From: an uncultured Steroidobacter sp.
GTDB taxonomy: Bacteria > Pseudomonadota > Gammaproteobacteria > Steroidobacterales > Steroidobacteraceae
DNA length: 7,026 nucleotides
Direction: 5' to 3'
Assembly: GCA_946478975.1 (NCBI GenBank)
Contig: CAMLEO010000336.1
Coordinates: forward strand, 1 to 7,026
Shown here: in pieces, positions 1 to 5,631 of the stretch
Position numbering within the stretch: the stretch's first letter is position 1
Layout of the letters: every line of letters begins with the position of its first letter
Made by a program: the position numbers and the translations under genes
Notes under the pieces: generated by a model
Seen by the model: only the letters and a program-made list of their open reading frames with translations
Database searches by the model: none
Told to the model about the DNA's origin: nothing

Positions 1-734
1 CCAGCGTGCTGGTGTTTCAGGACGGGCAACGAGCGGTGAATCCCAGCGGTTCGCTGCGCGTGCCGGTGGTGCTCGACAATCTGATACATCGCGGCGACAT
101 TCCAGTCACCATCGGCATCTTCATCACGCCGGGCCAGCTCGGCGAAACTTATCCAGACACGCTCGGTATGAGCAACCCGGATCATCGGGCAGCGGAATAC
201 GATGCCCTGGACGATCGTTACGCGAAGTTCATCGTCGACGAGATGCTGCCTGCCGTCGCGAGCCGTTATCACTTATCGGATGATCCTCGCCAACGCGCGA
301 TCGGTGGCACCAGCAGCGGTGCCATTTGTGCTTTCACCGTCGCGTGGCACCGGCCCGATGTGTTTCGCAAAGTGATCAGCATCATCGGCAGCTACGTCTC
401 GATCGGCTATCGCCCGGCGCAGGACGGACAACCAATGGTGCCGGGCGGAGATCTCTATCCGGGGATGATCCGCAAGAGCCCGATCCGGCCGCTGCGAATC
501 TTCCTGCAGGACGGCTCGAACGATCTCGACAACGAGCATGGCAACTGGTTTCTCGCCAATCAGCAGATGCTGGCGGCATTCGAATGGGCCAACGCCGAGG
601 CCGATCGCCAGAAATCCACCGGGCCGCGTTACGAAGTGACTCACGTCTGGGGCGACGGCGCGCACTCCGATGCTCACGGCGGTGCTTTGTTACCCGACAT
701 TCTACGCTGGCTCTGGCGTGACGATCGTGGCTGA
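1..734 (+). CDS. Enterochelin-esterase-like alpha/beta hydrolase (partial, 5' end outside window)
   Basis: The reading frame is open to the left edge; the codon before the first GTG encodes Ser and continues a typical '...SVLVFQDGQ' strand, so that GTG at 6 is internal and the gene is truncated by the window. Counting from it (242 residues), the DNLI and 'PVTIGIFITPG' segments, the nucleophile elbow GTSSG (residues 101-105, Ser103 the likely nucleophile) and the late GDGAHS segment (His220 the likely catalytic His) followed by 'LLPDILRWLW' match the Fes / putative-esterase family. The acid is probably one of the Asp residues in LQDGSNDLD (167-175). Such proteins hydrolyse esters; many relatives are exported, but the N-terminus that would show a signal peptide is missing. 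The substrate cannot be told: siderophore, sugar ester or xenobiotic ester are all possible. The stop lies 2 bp from the stop of the convergent monooxygenase gene. Confidence 0.85.
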   Translation, partial: SVLVFQDGQRAVNPSGSLRVPVVLDNLIHRGDIPVTIGIFITPGQLGETYPDTLGMSNPDHRAAEYDALDDRYAKFIVDEMLPAVASRYHLSDDPRQRAIGGTSSGAICAFTVAWHRPDVFRKVISIIGSYVSIGYRPAQDGQPMVPGGDLYPGMIRKSPIRPLRIFLQDGSNDLDNEHGNWFLANQQMLAAFEWANAEADRQKSTGPRYEVTHVWGDGAHSDAHGGALLPDILRWLWRDDRG

Positions 735-736
735 GC

Positions 737-2296
737 TCACCCGAACGATGCGCGCCCGATCGCATCCCTGAGTACGCGACTCGCGTCATCCGGCATGTGA
801 ACTGCTCGCCAAGCGATGTATCCATCGGGGCGCACCAGCGATGCCCCTTGCGCGCTCAGGCCGAACGCCTTGCGGAACATATCCAAGTCCGCGACTTGCG
901 CATCCGCGCCGATCCGAATGCACTTCAACCGCAGGCTCGACAACTCAGAAATTCGATCGGCCGTCTCGCACCAGCGCGCATCTTCCGTCAGCAAGACCCA
1001 ATCCTTATCAAACAAATCCAGTGTCGATTGTTTCTGACCGCTCAATGTGATCCATAAGTGCGGCGCTCGCGTGCCAGGCTGCCCTGCCCATTGTTCCGGG
1101 CGCAACGCCGGCGGCAAATCATTCTCGGCGCCGACGACAGCGCCAGATCGATAGAGATCACCGAACTCGATCGCCTCGTCATCGATGATGGGTTCGTCGT
1201 CCGCAATTCCTGCAGCAACTGATTTGTAGTCCGGGCGTGCAAATATTTGCTGATGGCGCAACCAGGCCACAGGACGGCGCTCGGCATCGTAGGTATCGAG
1301 CAGCTGCGGCGTCGATGAGCCGCGAAGCACGGCGGCCAGCTTCCAGGCGAGATTGTGAGCATCCTGAATTCCGGTGTTGGCGCCATAGCCGCCCCGATTC
1401 GGCGGCAAGGTATGCGCGGCATCGCCGGCGAGAAACACGCGACCTGAGACGAACCGCTCCGCGACCAGTGCGCTCAACTCCCAGCGCCCGGTGGTGATGA
1501 TCTCAACATCCAAATCCGAGCGACCGATGGCTTTGAAGACTGACTCCCTCAGCATGCGCTCATCACGCTCGACGTCGTCAGGAAACATCAGAACCCAGCG
1601 ACCATCGTTATAAGTCGTGAGAAAGGCCTTGAAGTCCGGTTGATCGATGTCGAACTGCATCACGCCGCGCGCCAGGTATTCCTGCAGAGGGGCTCGAAAC
1701 AACACGCTGCGCAACGTTCGGATCGGCCCGCGCCCTTTGCGGGCAATTCCTAATGCATCGCGGATGCCACTGTGGGCGCCATCGGCTGCAATCAGATAGG
1801 CCGCGCGCATCGAATATTCCTGTCCATCGCCATCGCGCAGCCAAGCGGTGACGCCTTCAGCATCTTGCTCGAAGCTCGCGAACTCGGTGCTCAGCCGAAG
1901 ATCCGCACCCAATTCTCTGGCTCGACCTCGAAGGATAGGCTCCAGCCGGTCTTGCGCGATGGCCGCACCCGTGCACGGTGAGTATTCGATCGCTTGCCCA
2001 TTCCGCTCTTGCGGGTTCCAGGATGTTTGCTCGAACCATTCGCCTGCCAGGCTGTGCGCTCGCGCGCGAATGAGTCGGAAATTGGCCGGCGCCTGCGGCA
2101 CGCGCGAGCCCAGCCCCACCGACCGAAACAATTCCAGCGTTCTCGCGGTATAGCCGATGGCGCGCGGATGCGGTGAGCTGCCTGAATGCCGCTCGACGAG
2201 CACGGTGGGCACACCGTGCTGAGCCAGAAACACAGCCGCCGACAAGCCCACCAGGCTGCCGCCGACGACTAAAACCGAAGTGACATGCGCTTCCAT
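737..2296 (-). CDS. FAD-dependent aromatic/polyketide-type monooxygenase (group A, PHBH fold)
   Basis: Starting at the ATG at 2296 the product has 519 residues, the usual size of PheA/TfdB/RdmE-like flavin hydroxylases, which use NAD(P)H and O2 to hydroxylate aromatic rings. Visible motifs are the N-terminal dinucleotide fold VLVVGGSLVGLSAA (about 8-21) ending in ERHSGSSPHPRA, the DG motif AADGAHS (170-176) and the FAD-ribityl GD motif FLAGDAAHTLPPNRGGYGANTG (about 288-309). From about 408 a thioredoxin-like C-terminal domain follows, with the characteristic LVRPDGYIAWRA near the end. The N-terminal wording is closest to anthracycline/tetracenomycin hydroxylases as I remember them; the substrate is unknown and could be an antibiotic-like compound. 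No membrane segment or signal is seen. An in-frame GTG at 2314 would add six residues, but it lies within a few bases of the predicted transcription start, so ATG is preferred. It is divergent from a TetR gene with a shared operator, so induction by ligand is likely. Confidence 0.9.
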   Translation of the reverse strand: MEAHVTSVLVVGGSLVGLSAAVFLAQHGVPTVLVERHSGSSPHPRAIGYTARTLELFRSVGLGSRVPQAPANFRLIRARAHSLAGEWFEQTSWNPQERNGQAIEYSPCTGAAIAQDRLEPILRGRARELGADLRLSTEFASFEQDAEGVTAWLRDGDGQEYSMRAAYLIAADGAHSGIRDALGIARKGRGPIRTLRSVLFRAPLQEYLARGVMQFDIDQPDFKAFLTTYNDGRWVLMFPDDVERDERMLRESVFKAIGRSDLDVEIITTGRWELSALVAERFVSGRVFLAGDAAHTLPPNRGGYGANTGIQDAHNLAWKLAAVLRGSSTPQLLDTYDAERRPVAWLRHQQIFARPDYKSVAAGIADDEPIIDDEAIEFGDLYRSGAVVGAENDLPPALRPEQWAGQPGTRAPHLWITLSGQKQSTLDLFDKDWVLLTEDARWCETADRISELSSLRLKCIRIGADAQVADLDMFRKAFGLSAQGASLVRPDGYIAWRAVHMPDDASRVLRDAIGRASFG

Positions 2297-2318
2297 GAGG
2301 TCGAATCCAATCACTGCA

Positions 2319-2348
2319 TTGAGTGATACAGTGTATCACTTCTATACT
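2319..2348 (+). promoter_or_regulatory. Sigma70-type promoter of the TetR-family gene
   Basis: TTGAGT at 2319-2324 (4 of 6 consensus matches) and TATACT at 2343-2348 (5 of 6) are separated by 18 bp. Transcription would begin near 2355, giving a leader of about 20 nt before the ATG at 2375. The palindromic operator lies inside the spacer, which implies negative autoregulation. Confidence 0.65.
2322..2340. promoter_or_regulatory. Perfect 19-bp palindrome, probable TetR-family operator
   Basis: AGTGATACA-G-TGTATCACT is a perfect inverted repeat with two 9-bp arms around one central base, the same geometry as the classical tet operator. It lies in the divergent control region between the flavin monooxygenase and the TetR-family gene. 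It occupies most of the spacer between the -35 and -10 boxes of the repressor's promoter and also overlaps the putative -10 of the monooxygenase. One dimer bound here could therefore shut both promoters. The palindrome is seen directly; its binding by the adjacent repressor is inferred. Confidence 0.85.
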
Positions 2349-2356
2349 TCTGTCAA
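2330..2356 (-). promoter_or_regulatory. Possible promoter of the flavin monooxygenase gene
   Basis: On the minus strand a perfect -35 consensus, TTGACA, lies at 2356-2351. The best -10 candidate, TACACT at 2335-2330 (4 of 6), gives a short 15-bp spacer, so the -10 assignment is uncertain. It falls inside the operator palindrome. The transcription start would be near 2323, which leaves adequate leader for the ATG at 2296 but almost none for the GTG at 2314. Confidence 0.45.
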
Positions 2357-2374
2357 CCGAGTCGAGATGAATGC

Positions 2375-3097
2375 ATGGCGCGAAAAGAACATAAACAGAG
2401 TTTGATTTGGGAACGCGCGGAGCCGAAGCAACCCGCCGCTTTGCGGACACTGAGCCGTGAGCGCATCGTGCGCGCCTCGCTCGCAATCGCGGACCGTGAG
2501 GGTCTGGCGGCCGTTTCGTTTCGTAACATCGGCAACGCGCTCAAGGTCGGCCCGATGCGGCTGTACAGTTATGTGTCCACCAAGGAAGAATTGCTGGATC
2601 TGATCGTGGATGCCGTCTATGAAGAACTAGGCGCCGAGGGCTCTGTACCCAAAGACTGGCGCAAGGCCGTGCGTACGATCGCCCGGCGCACGCGGCAAGC
2701 GGGTCAGCAGCATCCGTGGTTCGTGGAATTGATGGGAGGCAGGCCGCATCAAGGGCCGCACGCCCTCGCCTATCTCGAAACCGTGCTCGGTGCTTTGAGT
2801 CGCGCGCCGGGCTTGAAAACAATCGACGCGGTGATCAAAGCAGGCAAAGTCGTCAACGCGTATGTCATCGGCGCCATTCGCAGCGAAGCTGCCGAACGGC
2901 GTGCGGAGCGTGAGAGTGGTATGAGCGAGGCAGAATGGCAGGCCGCCACCGGCCCCTACATTCTCCGCATGATCGCCACGGGCCGTTTTCCGACGATCGC
3001 CAAAGTCGTCGAGGACGCTCGCCATCCCACGCCAGACGTCGAGTTCGAGCAGGGCCTGGAACTGGTGCTCGACGGTATCGAAGCACAGTCCGCCTGA
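2375..3097 (+). CDS. TetR/AcrR-family transcriptional repressor
   Basis: The product is 240 residues. After a charged 25-residue N-terminal extension comes the TetR DNA-binding domain: LSRERIVRASLAIADREGL (about 26-44) is helix 1, and the helix-turn-helix spans about 48-68 (FRNIGNALKVGPMRLYSYV), followed by TKEELLDLIVDAV. The rest is an all-helical ligand-binding/dimerisation domain of the tetracycline-repressor-like C-terminal type (HPWFVELMGG, LDGIEAQ at the end). Ligand identity cannot be read from sequence. The ATG at 2375 is chosen because a weak GAG (2364-2366) sits 8 nt upstream; two other ATGs just before it are out of frame. The gene is divergent from the flavin monooxygenase across a tetO-like palindrome, so the likely role is ligand-relieved repression of that enzyme and of itself. 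Its stop is only 6 bp from that of the convergent LysR gene. Confidence 0.9.
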   Translation: MARKEHKQSLIWERAEPKQPAALRTLSRERIVRASLAIADREGLAAVSFRNIGNALKVGPMRLYSYVSTKEELLDLIVDAVYEELGAEGSVPKDWRKAVRTIARRTRQAGQQHPWFVELMGGRPHQGPHALAYLETVLGALSRAPGLKTIDAVIKAGKVVNAYVIGAIRSEAAERRAERESGMSEAEWQAATGPYILRMIATGRFPTIAKVVEDARHPTPDVEFEQGLELVLDGIEAQSA

Positions 3098-3103
3098 GCC
3101 AGG

Positions 3104-4015
3104 CTACAAGCGAGCTGCCAGCGAGGCTATGAGTTCCCTGAACCACCGCTGCGCGGGATGATTGTCGTTGCGCCGATGCCAGATCAAATCAAATGGGACG
3201 GTGGGTAATTTAACTGGCGGTGGAAACAAGACCAGCTTGCGGCGAGCAGCGCAGTTCAATGCCACGCGCTTCAAGACAGTGGCCGTCATGCTGGTCTGAG
3301 CCACAACAGCGGGTGCGGCGAACAGTTGGGGAAGCGTCAGCGCCAGCGTGCGGCGCTTGCCCACCTTTGCGAGCGCCTCGTCCACCACTCCATGTTTATC
3401 GCCTTCGGGAGATACCAGGACGTGCGGCAGGGCGAGGAATGCCTTCATATCCAGGCCGCGCCGCGCGATTGGATGATCGCGCCGGACGATTGTTACAAAC
3501 TCGTCGCGAAGAATCGTGCGCGTGAATATTCGGCTCTCCGAACGCGTCGGCGGCACACCAACGGCAGCATCGATGGTTCCCGCATCGAGCAAGTCCACAG
3601 CGCTGTCGCGGTCGGAGAACGCTTTGACACTCAGGGAGACTGCGGGCGCGTGCTTCTCCAAAGCCTGCATCAATGCGGGCAGGAGCACGACGGCCGGGTA
3701 ATCGGAGAGCCCGACAGTGAATGTCATCAACGCGCTGCCAGGCGCGAACGCAGGCTTATCGACCAGCGCAGACTCGATCTGCCGCAGCGCTTGAGAGATC
3801 GGCTCGGCCATCTCCCGCGCACGCGAGGTCGGCGTCAAACCGTCGGCGCTGCGAAGAAACAGTGGATCGCCAAATCGCGCACGCAAGCGTGAAAGCGCAG
3901 CGCTCATCGCCGGCTGACTCACGCCAACGCGGGCCGCGGCGCGGGTCACGTTTCGTTCGGCCATCAGCGCATCAAACGCCGCCAGCAGGTTCAAATCGAT
4001 GCCGTGAAAATCCAT
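3104..4015 (-). CDS. LysR-type transcriptional regulator
   Basis: The product is 303 residues, the standard LysR length. The N-terminal winged helix-turn-helix covers about 6-66: DLNLLAAFDALMAERNVTRA, then the recognition segment VGVSQPAMSAALSRLRARFG and DPLFLR...GLTPTSRA. A linker helix follows, and a periplasmic-binding-protein-like effector domain runs from about 92 to 300 (FTVGLSDYPAVVLLPAL is its first strand and helix). The wording of the DNA-binding domain is that of the NodD/NahR/LinR-like branch, which often senses aromatic compounds; this assignment is from memory. The ATG at 4015 fits the family N-terminus, although no clear Shine-Dalgarno precedes it: the leader is AT-rich. It is divergent from a quinone-reductase-like gene, the most likely regulatory target. 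At its 3' end it converges on the TetR gene, 6 bp apart. Confidence 0.92.
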   Translation of the reverse strand: MDFHGIDLNLLAAFDALMAERNVTRAAARVGVSQPAMSAALSRLRARFGDPLFLRSADGLTPTSRAREMAEPISQALRQIESALVDKPAFAPGSALMTFTVGLSDYPAVVLLPALMQALEKHAPAVSLSVKAFSDRDSAVDLLDAGTIDAAVGVPPTRSESRIFTRTILRDEFVTIVRRDHPIARRGLDMKAFLALPHVLVSPEGDKHGVVDEALAKVGKRRTLALTLPQLFAAPAVVAQTSMTATVLKRVALNCAARRKLVLFPPPVKLPTVPFDLIWHRRNDNHPAQRWFRELIASLAARL

Positions 4016-4026
4016 AAATCAAATAG

Positions 4027-4042
4027 TGATTCATATCGATCA
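4027..4042. promoter_or_regulatory. Possible LysR-type box (T-N11-A, TGAT-N8-ATCA)
   Basis: In the 89-bp gap between the divergent LysR and quinone-reductase genes lies TGATTCATATCGATCA, an imperfect dyad with arms TGAT and ATCA. It contains a T-N11-A core (4027 to 4039), the minimal LysR-box pattern. A further ATCA at 4018-4021 pairs with the same TGAT across 5 nt. The signal is short and could arise by chance; location and regulator type are the main support. Confidence 0.35.
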
Positions 4043-4104
4043 TCTGTTGGACGGATGTTAGCGGGTCGCACAGACTGCCGTCACCTCCACTGAAGTCCAC
4101 AGCG

Positions 4105-5028
4105 ATGAAAGCACTGCGCATCCATGAGTTCGGCAGTACCGGACAAGTCGTCCTGCACGAGCAGTCACTGCCTGCACCCGGGCCCGGACACGTCGGCGTC
4201 CGCATCGAGGCAGCGAGCGTGAACCCGCTCGATTTGAAGATCCTCGCGGGCTATATGCAGCCGATCTTCCCGGTGCACTTTCCGTACACCTTGGGATCAG
4301 ATTTCGCGGGCACGGTCGAAGCACTCGGCCCCGGCGTGAGCAAATTCGCGCTCGGGGATCGAGTCGTGGGGCGCCTCGCGCCGACCGAAGGCGGCGCGTT
4401 TGCTCAGTCGGCCTCGGTGCCTGTGCAAACGCTCTGTCGCATTCCCAGCAATATGAGTTTTGAGCAGGCAGCTGCTCTGCCGACTGCAGCGGGGACAGCG
4501 TGGCTGGCTTTGTTCGGCGTTGGAAAGTTACAAGCTGGGCAAAGCGTACTCATCCACGCGGCGGCTGGAGGCGTCGGCACCTTTGCCGTGCAGTTCGCCA
4601 AACGCGCCGGCGCGTATGTTTTCGCGACGGCATCGTCACAAAACCATGCGCTGTTAAATGAACTCGGCGCCGATGAGGTCATCGACTACCGCCGCAACGA
4701 TTTCACCGCACGCTGTAACGACGTCGACCTGGTCATCGACCCCATCGGCGGTGACACCGGCGAGCGCTCGTGGCAAGTCATCAAACGCGGCGGCGCCCTT
4801 GTGTCACTGGCCGATCACAACATCCAGTCGCGCGGTGATATCCGAGGCGAGTTCGTGTTCTTCAACAGCGACGCCGTGGCCCTCAAACAGATCGTGCAGA
4901 TCTTCGAGGCCAAGGAACTGCAAGTAATCCTGGACACGATTCATCCGCTGGAAGAAGGCCGCGCAGCACTGGAGCAAGTTGCCCAAGGGCACGCGCGCGG
5001 GAAAGTCATCATCCGCCCTTCGCATTGA
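4105..5028 (+). CDS. Zinc-free NADPH:quinone oxidoreductase-like enzyme (MDR superfamily)
   Basis: The product is 307 residues, typical for quinone reductases of the medium-chain dehydrogenase/reductase superfamily. The GroES-like N-terminal half has ASVNPLDLKILAGY (37-50), LGSDFAGTVEALGPGV (63-78) and GDRVVG (84-89). The Rossmann half opens with VLIHAAAGGVGTFAVQFAK (148-166), the NADPH-binding AxxGGVG motif, followed by LGADEVIDY (187-195) and IDPIGGDTG (211-219). No structural-zinc cysteine cluster is visible, as expected for this branch. It probably reduces quinones or enones with NADPH in the cytoplasm; the natural substrate is unknown. The ATG at 4105 fits the family start MKALRIHEFG; upstream GAAG is only a weak ribosome site. 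It is divergent from the LysR gene, which likely controls it. A truncated SnoaL-like ORF starts 23 bp after its stop, so the two may once have been an operon. Confidence 0.92.
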   Translation: MKALRIHEFGSTGQVVLHEQSLPAPGPGHVGVRIEAASVNPLDLKILAGYMQPIFPVHFPYTLGSDFAGTVEALGPGVSKFALGDRVVGRLAPTEGGAFAQSASVPVQTLCRIPSNMSFEQAAALPTAAGTAWLALFGVGKLQAGQSVLIHAAAGGVGTFAVQFAKRAGAYVFATASSQNHALLNELGADEVIDYRRNDFTARCNDVDLVIDPIGGDTGERSWQVIKRGGALVSLADHNIQSRGDIRGEFVFFNSDAVALKQIVQIFEAKELQVILDTIHPLEEGRAALEQVAQGHARGKVIIRPSH

Positions 5029-5051
5029 CCCCTGAATCGCGAGCAACCCTC

Positions 5052-5174
5052 ATGAAAAACATTGTCGAAGATTTCTATAACGAAGTGCTCAGCGGCACCA
5101 CGAGCAGCGATCTACCCGCGCGCATCGCCAGCTCAGGAGCGCCATTTCACAACTGCAATTGCTCAGCCGCATAG
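5052..5174 (+). pseudogene. Short ORF, probable N-terminal remnant of a SnoaL/NTF2-like gene
   Basis: An ATG at 5052 opens a 40-codon frame ending at the TAG at 5172-5174. The first 20-odd residues (containing KNIVEDFYNEVLSG) look like the first helix of SnoaL-like/NTF2-fold proteins, which normally run to about 120-150 residues. After about residue 27 the likeness is lost, and the tail (ending HNCNCSAA) is simply the antisense of the 3' end of the convergent ABM gene. The best reading is a gene whose body was lost by deletion, with the join near 5125-5140. It follows the quinone-reductase stop by 23 bp in the same direction, suggesting a former operon partner. Alternatively it is a genuine very small protein or chance; no strong ribosome site is seen. 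Family assignment from so short a stretch is tentative. Confidence 0.4.
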
Positions 5175-5443
5175 ATGGACATGGCAGGCGGCTGGGCTGC
5201 CAACGCACCGAGCGCCTTCACGAACTGCCGGGAAGCAGGAACCTTGAAATGCTCGGCCAGCGCAGCCCGATCCGACCACTGCTCGACGAAGACCAGGCGC
5301 TGAGGATTCTCGACATCGCGAGACACCGCGTGAGAAACGCATCCAGGCTCCTGCCTGGAGCGAGAAACATGATCGAGGCTGATGCGCAGCGCCTCATCGA
5401 TGCGGCCGTCCTGGATCACCACGCTTCCCAATACGAGGATCAT
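5147..5443 (-). CDS. Antibiotic-biosynthesis-monooxygenase (ABM) / YgiN-like small monooxygenase
   Basis: Started at the ATG at 5443 the product has 98 residues, the usual length of single-domain ABM proteins. The frame stays open upstream to 5503, but 5443 is preferred because AGGGG (5454-5450) sits 6 nt before it and MILVLGSVVIQDGRIDEAL is the expected first strand and helix. EPGCVSHAVSRDVENPQRLVFVEQWSD (about 32-58) followed by AALAEHFKVPASRQF is the family hallmark: a ferredoxin-like fold that usually dimerises. Relatives are cofactor-free quinol/anthrone oxygenases or heme-degrading enzymes; the substrate here is not determinable, and quinol oxidation is the commonest guess. The 3' end overlaps the remnant ORF at 5052-5174 by 28 bp, tail to tail. 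It is divergent from the IQM-like gene across a 188-bp gap. Confidence 0.85.
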   Translation of the reverse strand: MILVLGSVVIQDGRIDEALRISLDHVSRSRQEPGCVSHAVSRDVENPQRLVFVEQWSDRAALAEHFKVPASRQFVKALGALAAQPPAMSIYAAEQLQL

Positions 5444-5591
5444 GAAACACCCCTGAAGAGCAGCCATTGGCAGGCAGCAAGGATTCCACATCGCAGGTCC
5501 CAACAGAAGATCCCTTGACCTGGATCACGGTTTCGCCATGCGCCGGACAGAATTGCCTCAACCCCGTGCCCGCCGGTGGCGAACTTTTCAT

Positions 5592-5610
5592 GAGAACTTG
5601 CTAGGTTCTC
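5592..5610. promoter_or_regulatory. Inverted repeat GAGAAC-N7-GTTCTC upstream of IQM-like gene
   Basis: A perfect 6-bp inverted repeat with a 7-nt centre spans 19 bp and ends 8 bp before the AAGGAA ribosome site (5619-5624) of the gene at 5632. It could be an operator for a dimeric regulator or a small leader hairpin. I could not pick a convincing -35/-10 pair around it. The rest of the gap between the ABM and IQM-like genes (5444-5631) shows nothing else I can support. Confidence 0.4.
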
Positions 5611-5631
5611 GCAATAACAAGGAACGCTGCC

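Noticed and set aside
2297..2314. GTG at 2314 as the start of the flavin monooxygenase
   Set aside because: It would sit within about 10 nt of the predicted transcription start and has no ribosome site; the ATG at 2296 fits the family N-terminus better.
1857..2486. Minus-strand 209-codon frame covering the start of the monooxygenase and the TetR gene
   Set aside because: It runs through the operator region and is antisense to the TetR helix-turn-helix; the composition is Arg/Ala-rich with no domain likeness.
3326..3892. Plus-strand 188-codon frame inside the LysR gene
   Set aside because: It is antisense to the recognisable LysR effector and DNA-binding domains, with no motif or ribosome site of its own.
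5115..5180. Insertion sequence or transposon end at the remnant/ABM junction
   Set aside because: No terminal inverted repeats, target duplication or transposase fragment were found; a simple deletion explains the junction.
5444..5503. Upstream ATG at 5503 as the start of the ABM protein
   Set aside because: It would add 20 residues atypical for the family, whereas the ATG at 5443 has AGGGG at ideal spacing and gives the standard length.
5494..5526. Short inverted repeats CAGGTC...GACCTG and GATCC-N8-GGATC in the ABM/IQM-like gap
   Set aside because: Arms of 5-6 bp with 8-17 nt centres are common by chance, and they are not positioned on any promoter I can identify.
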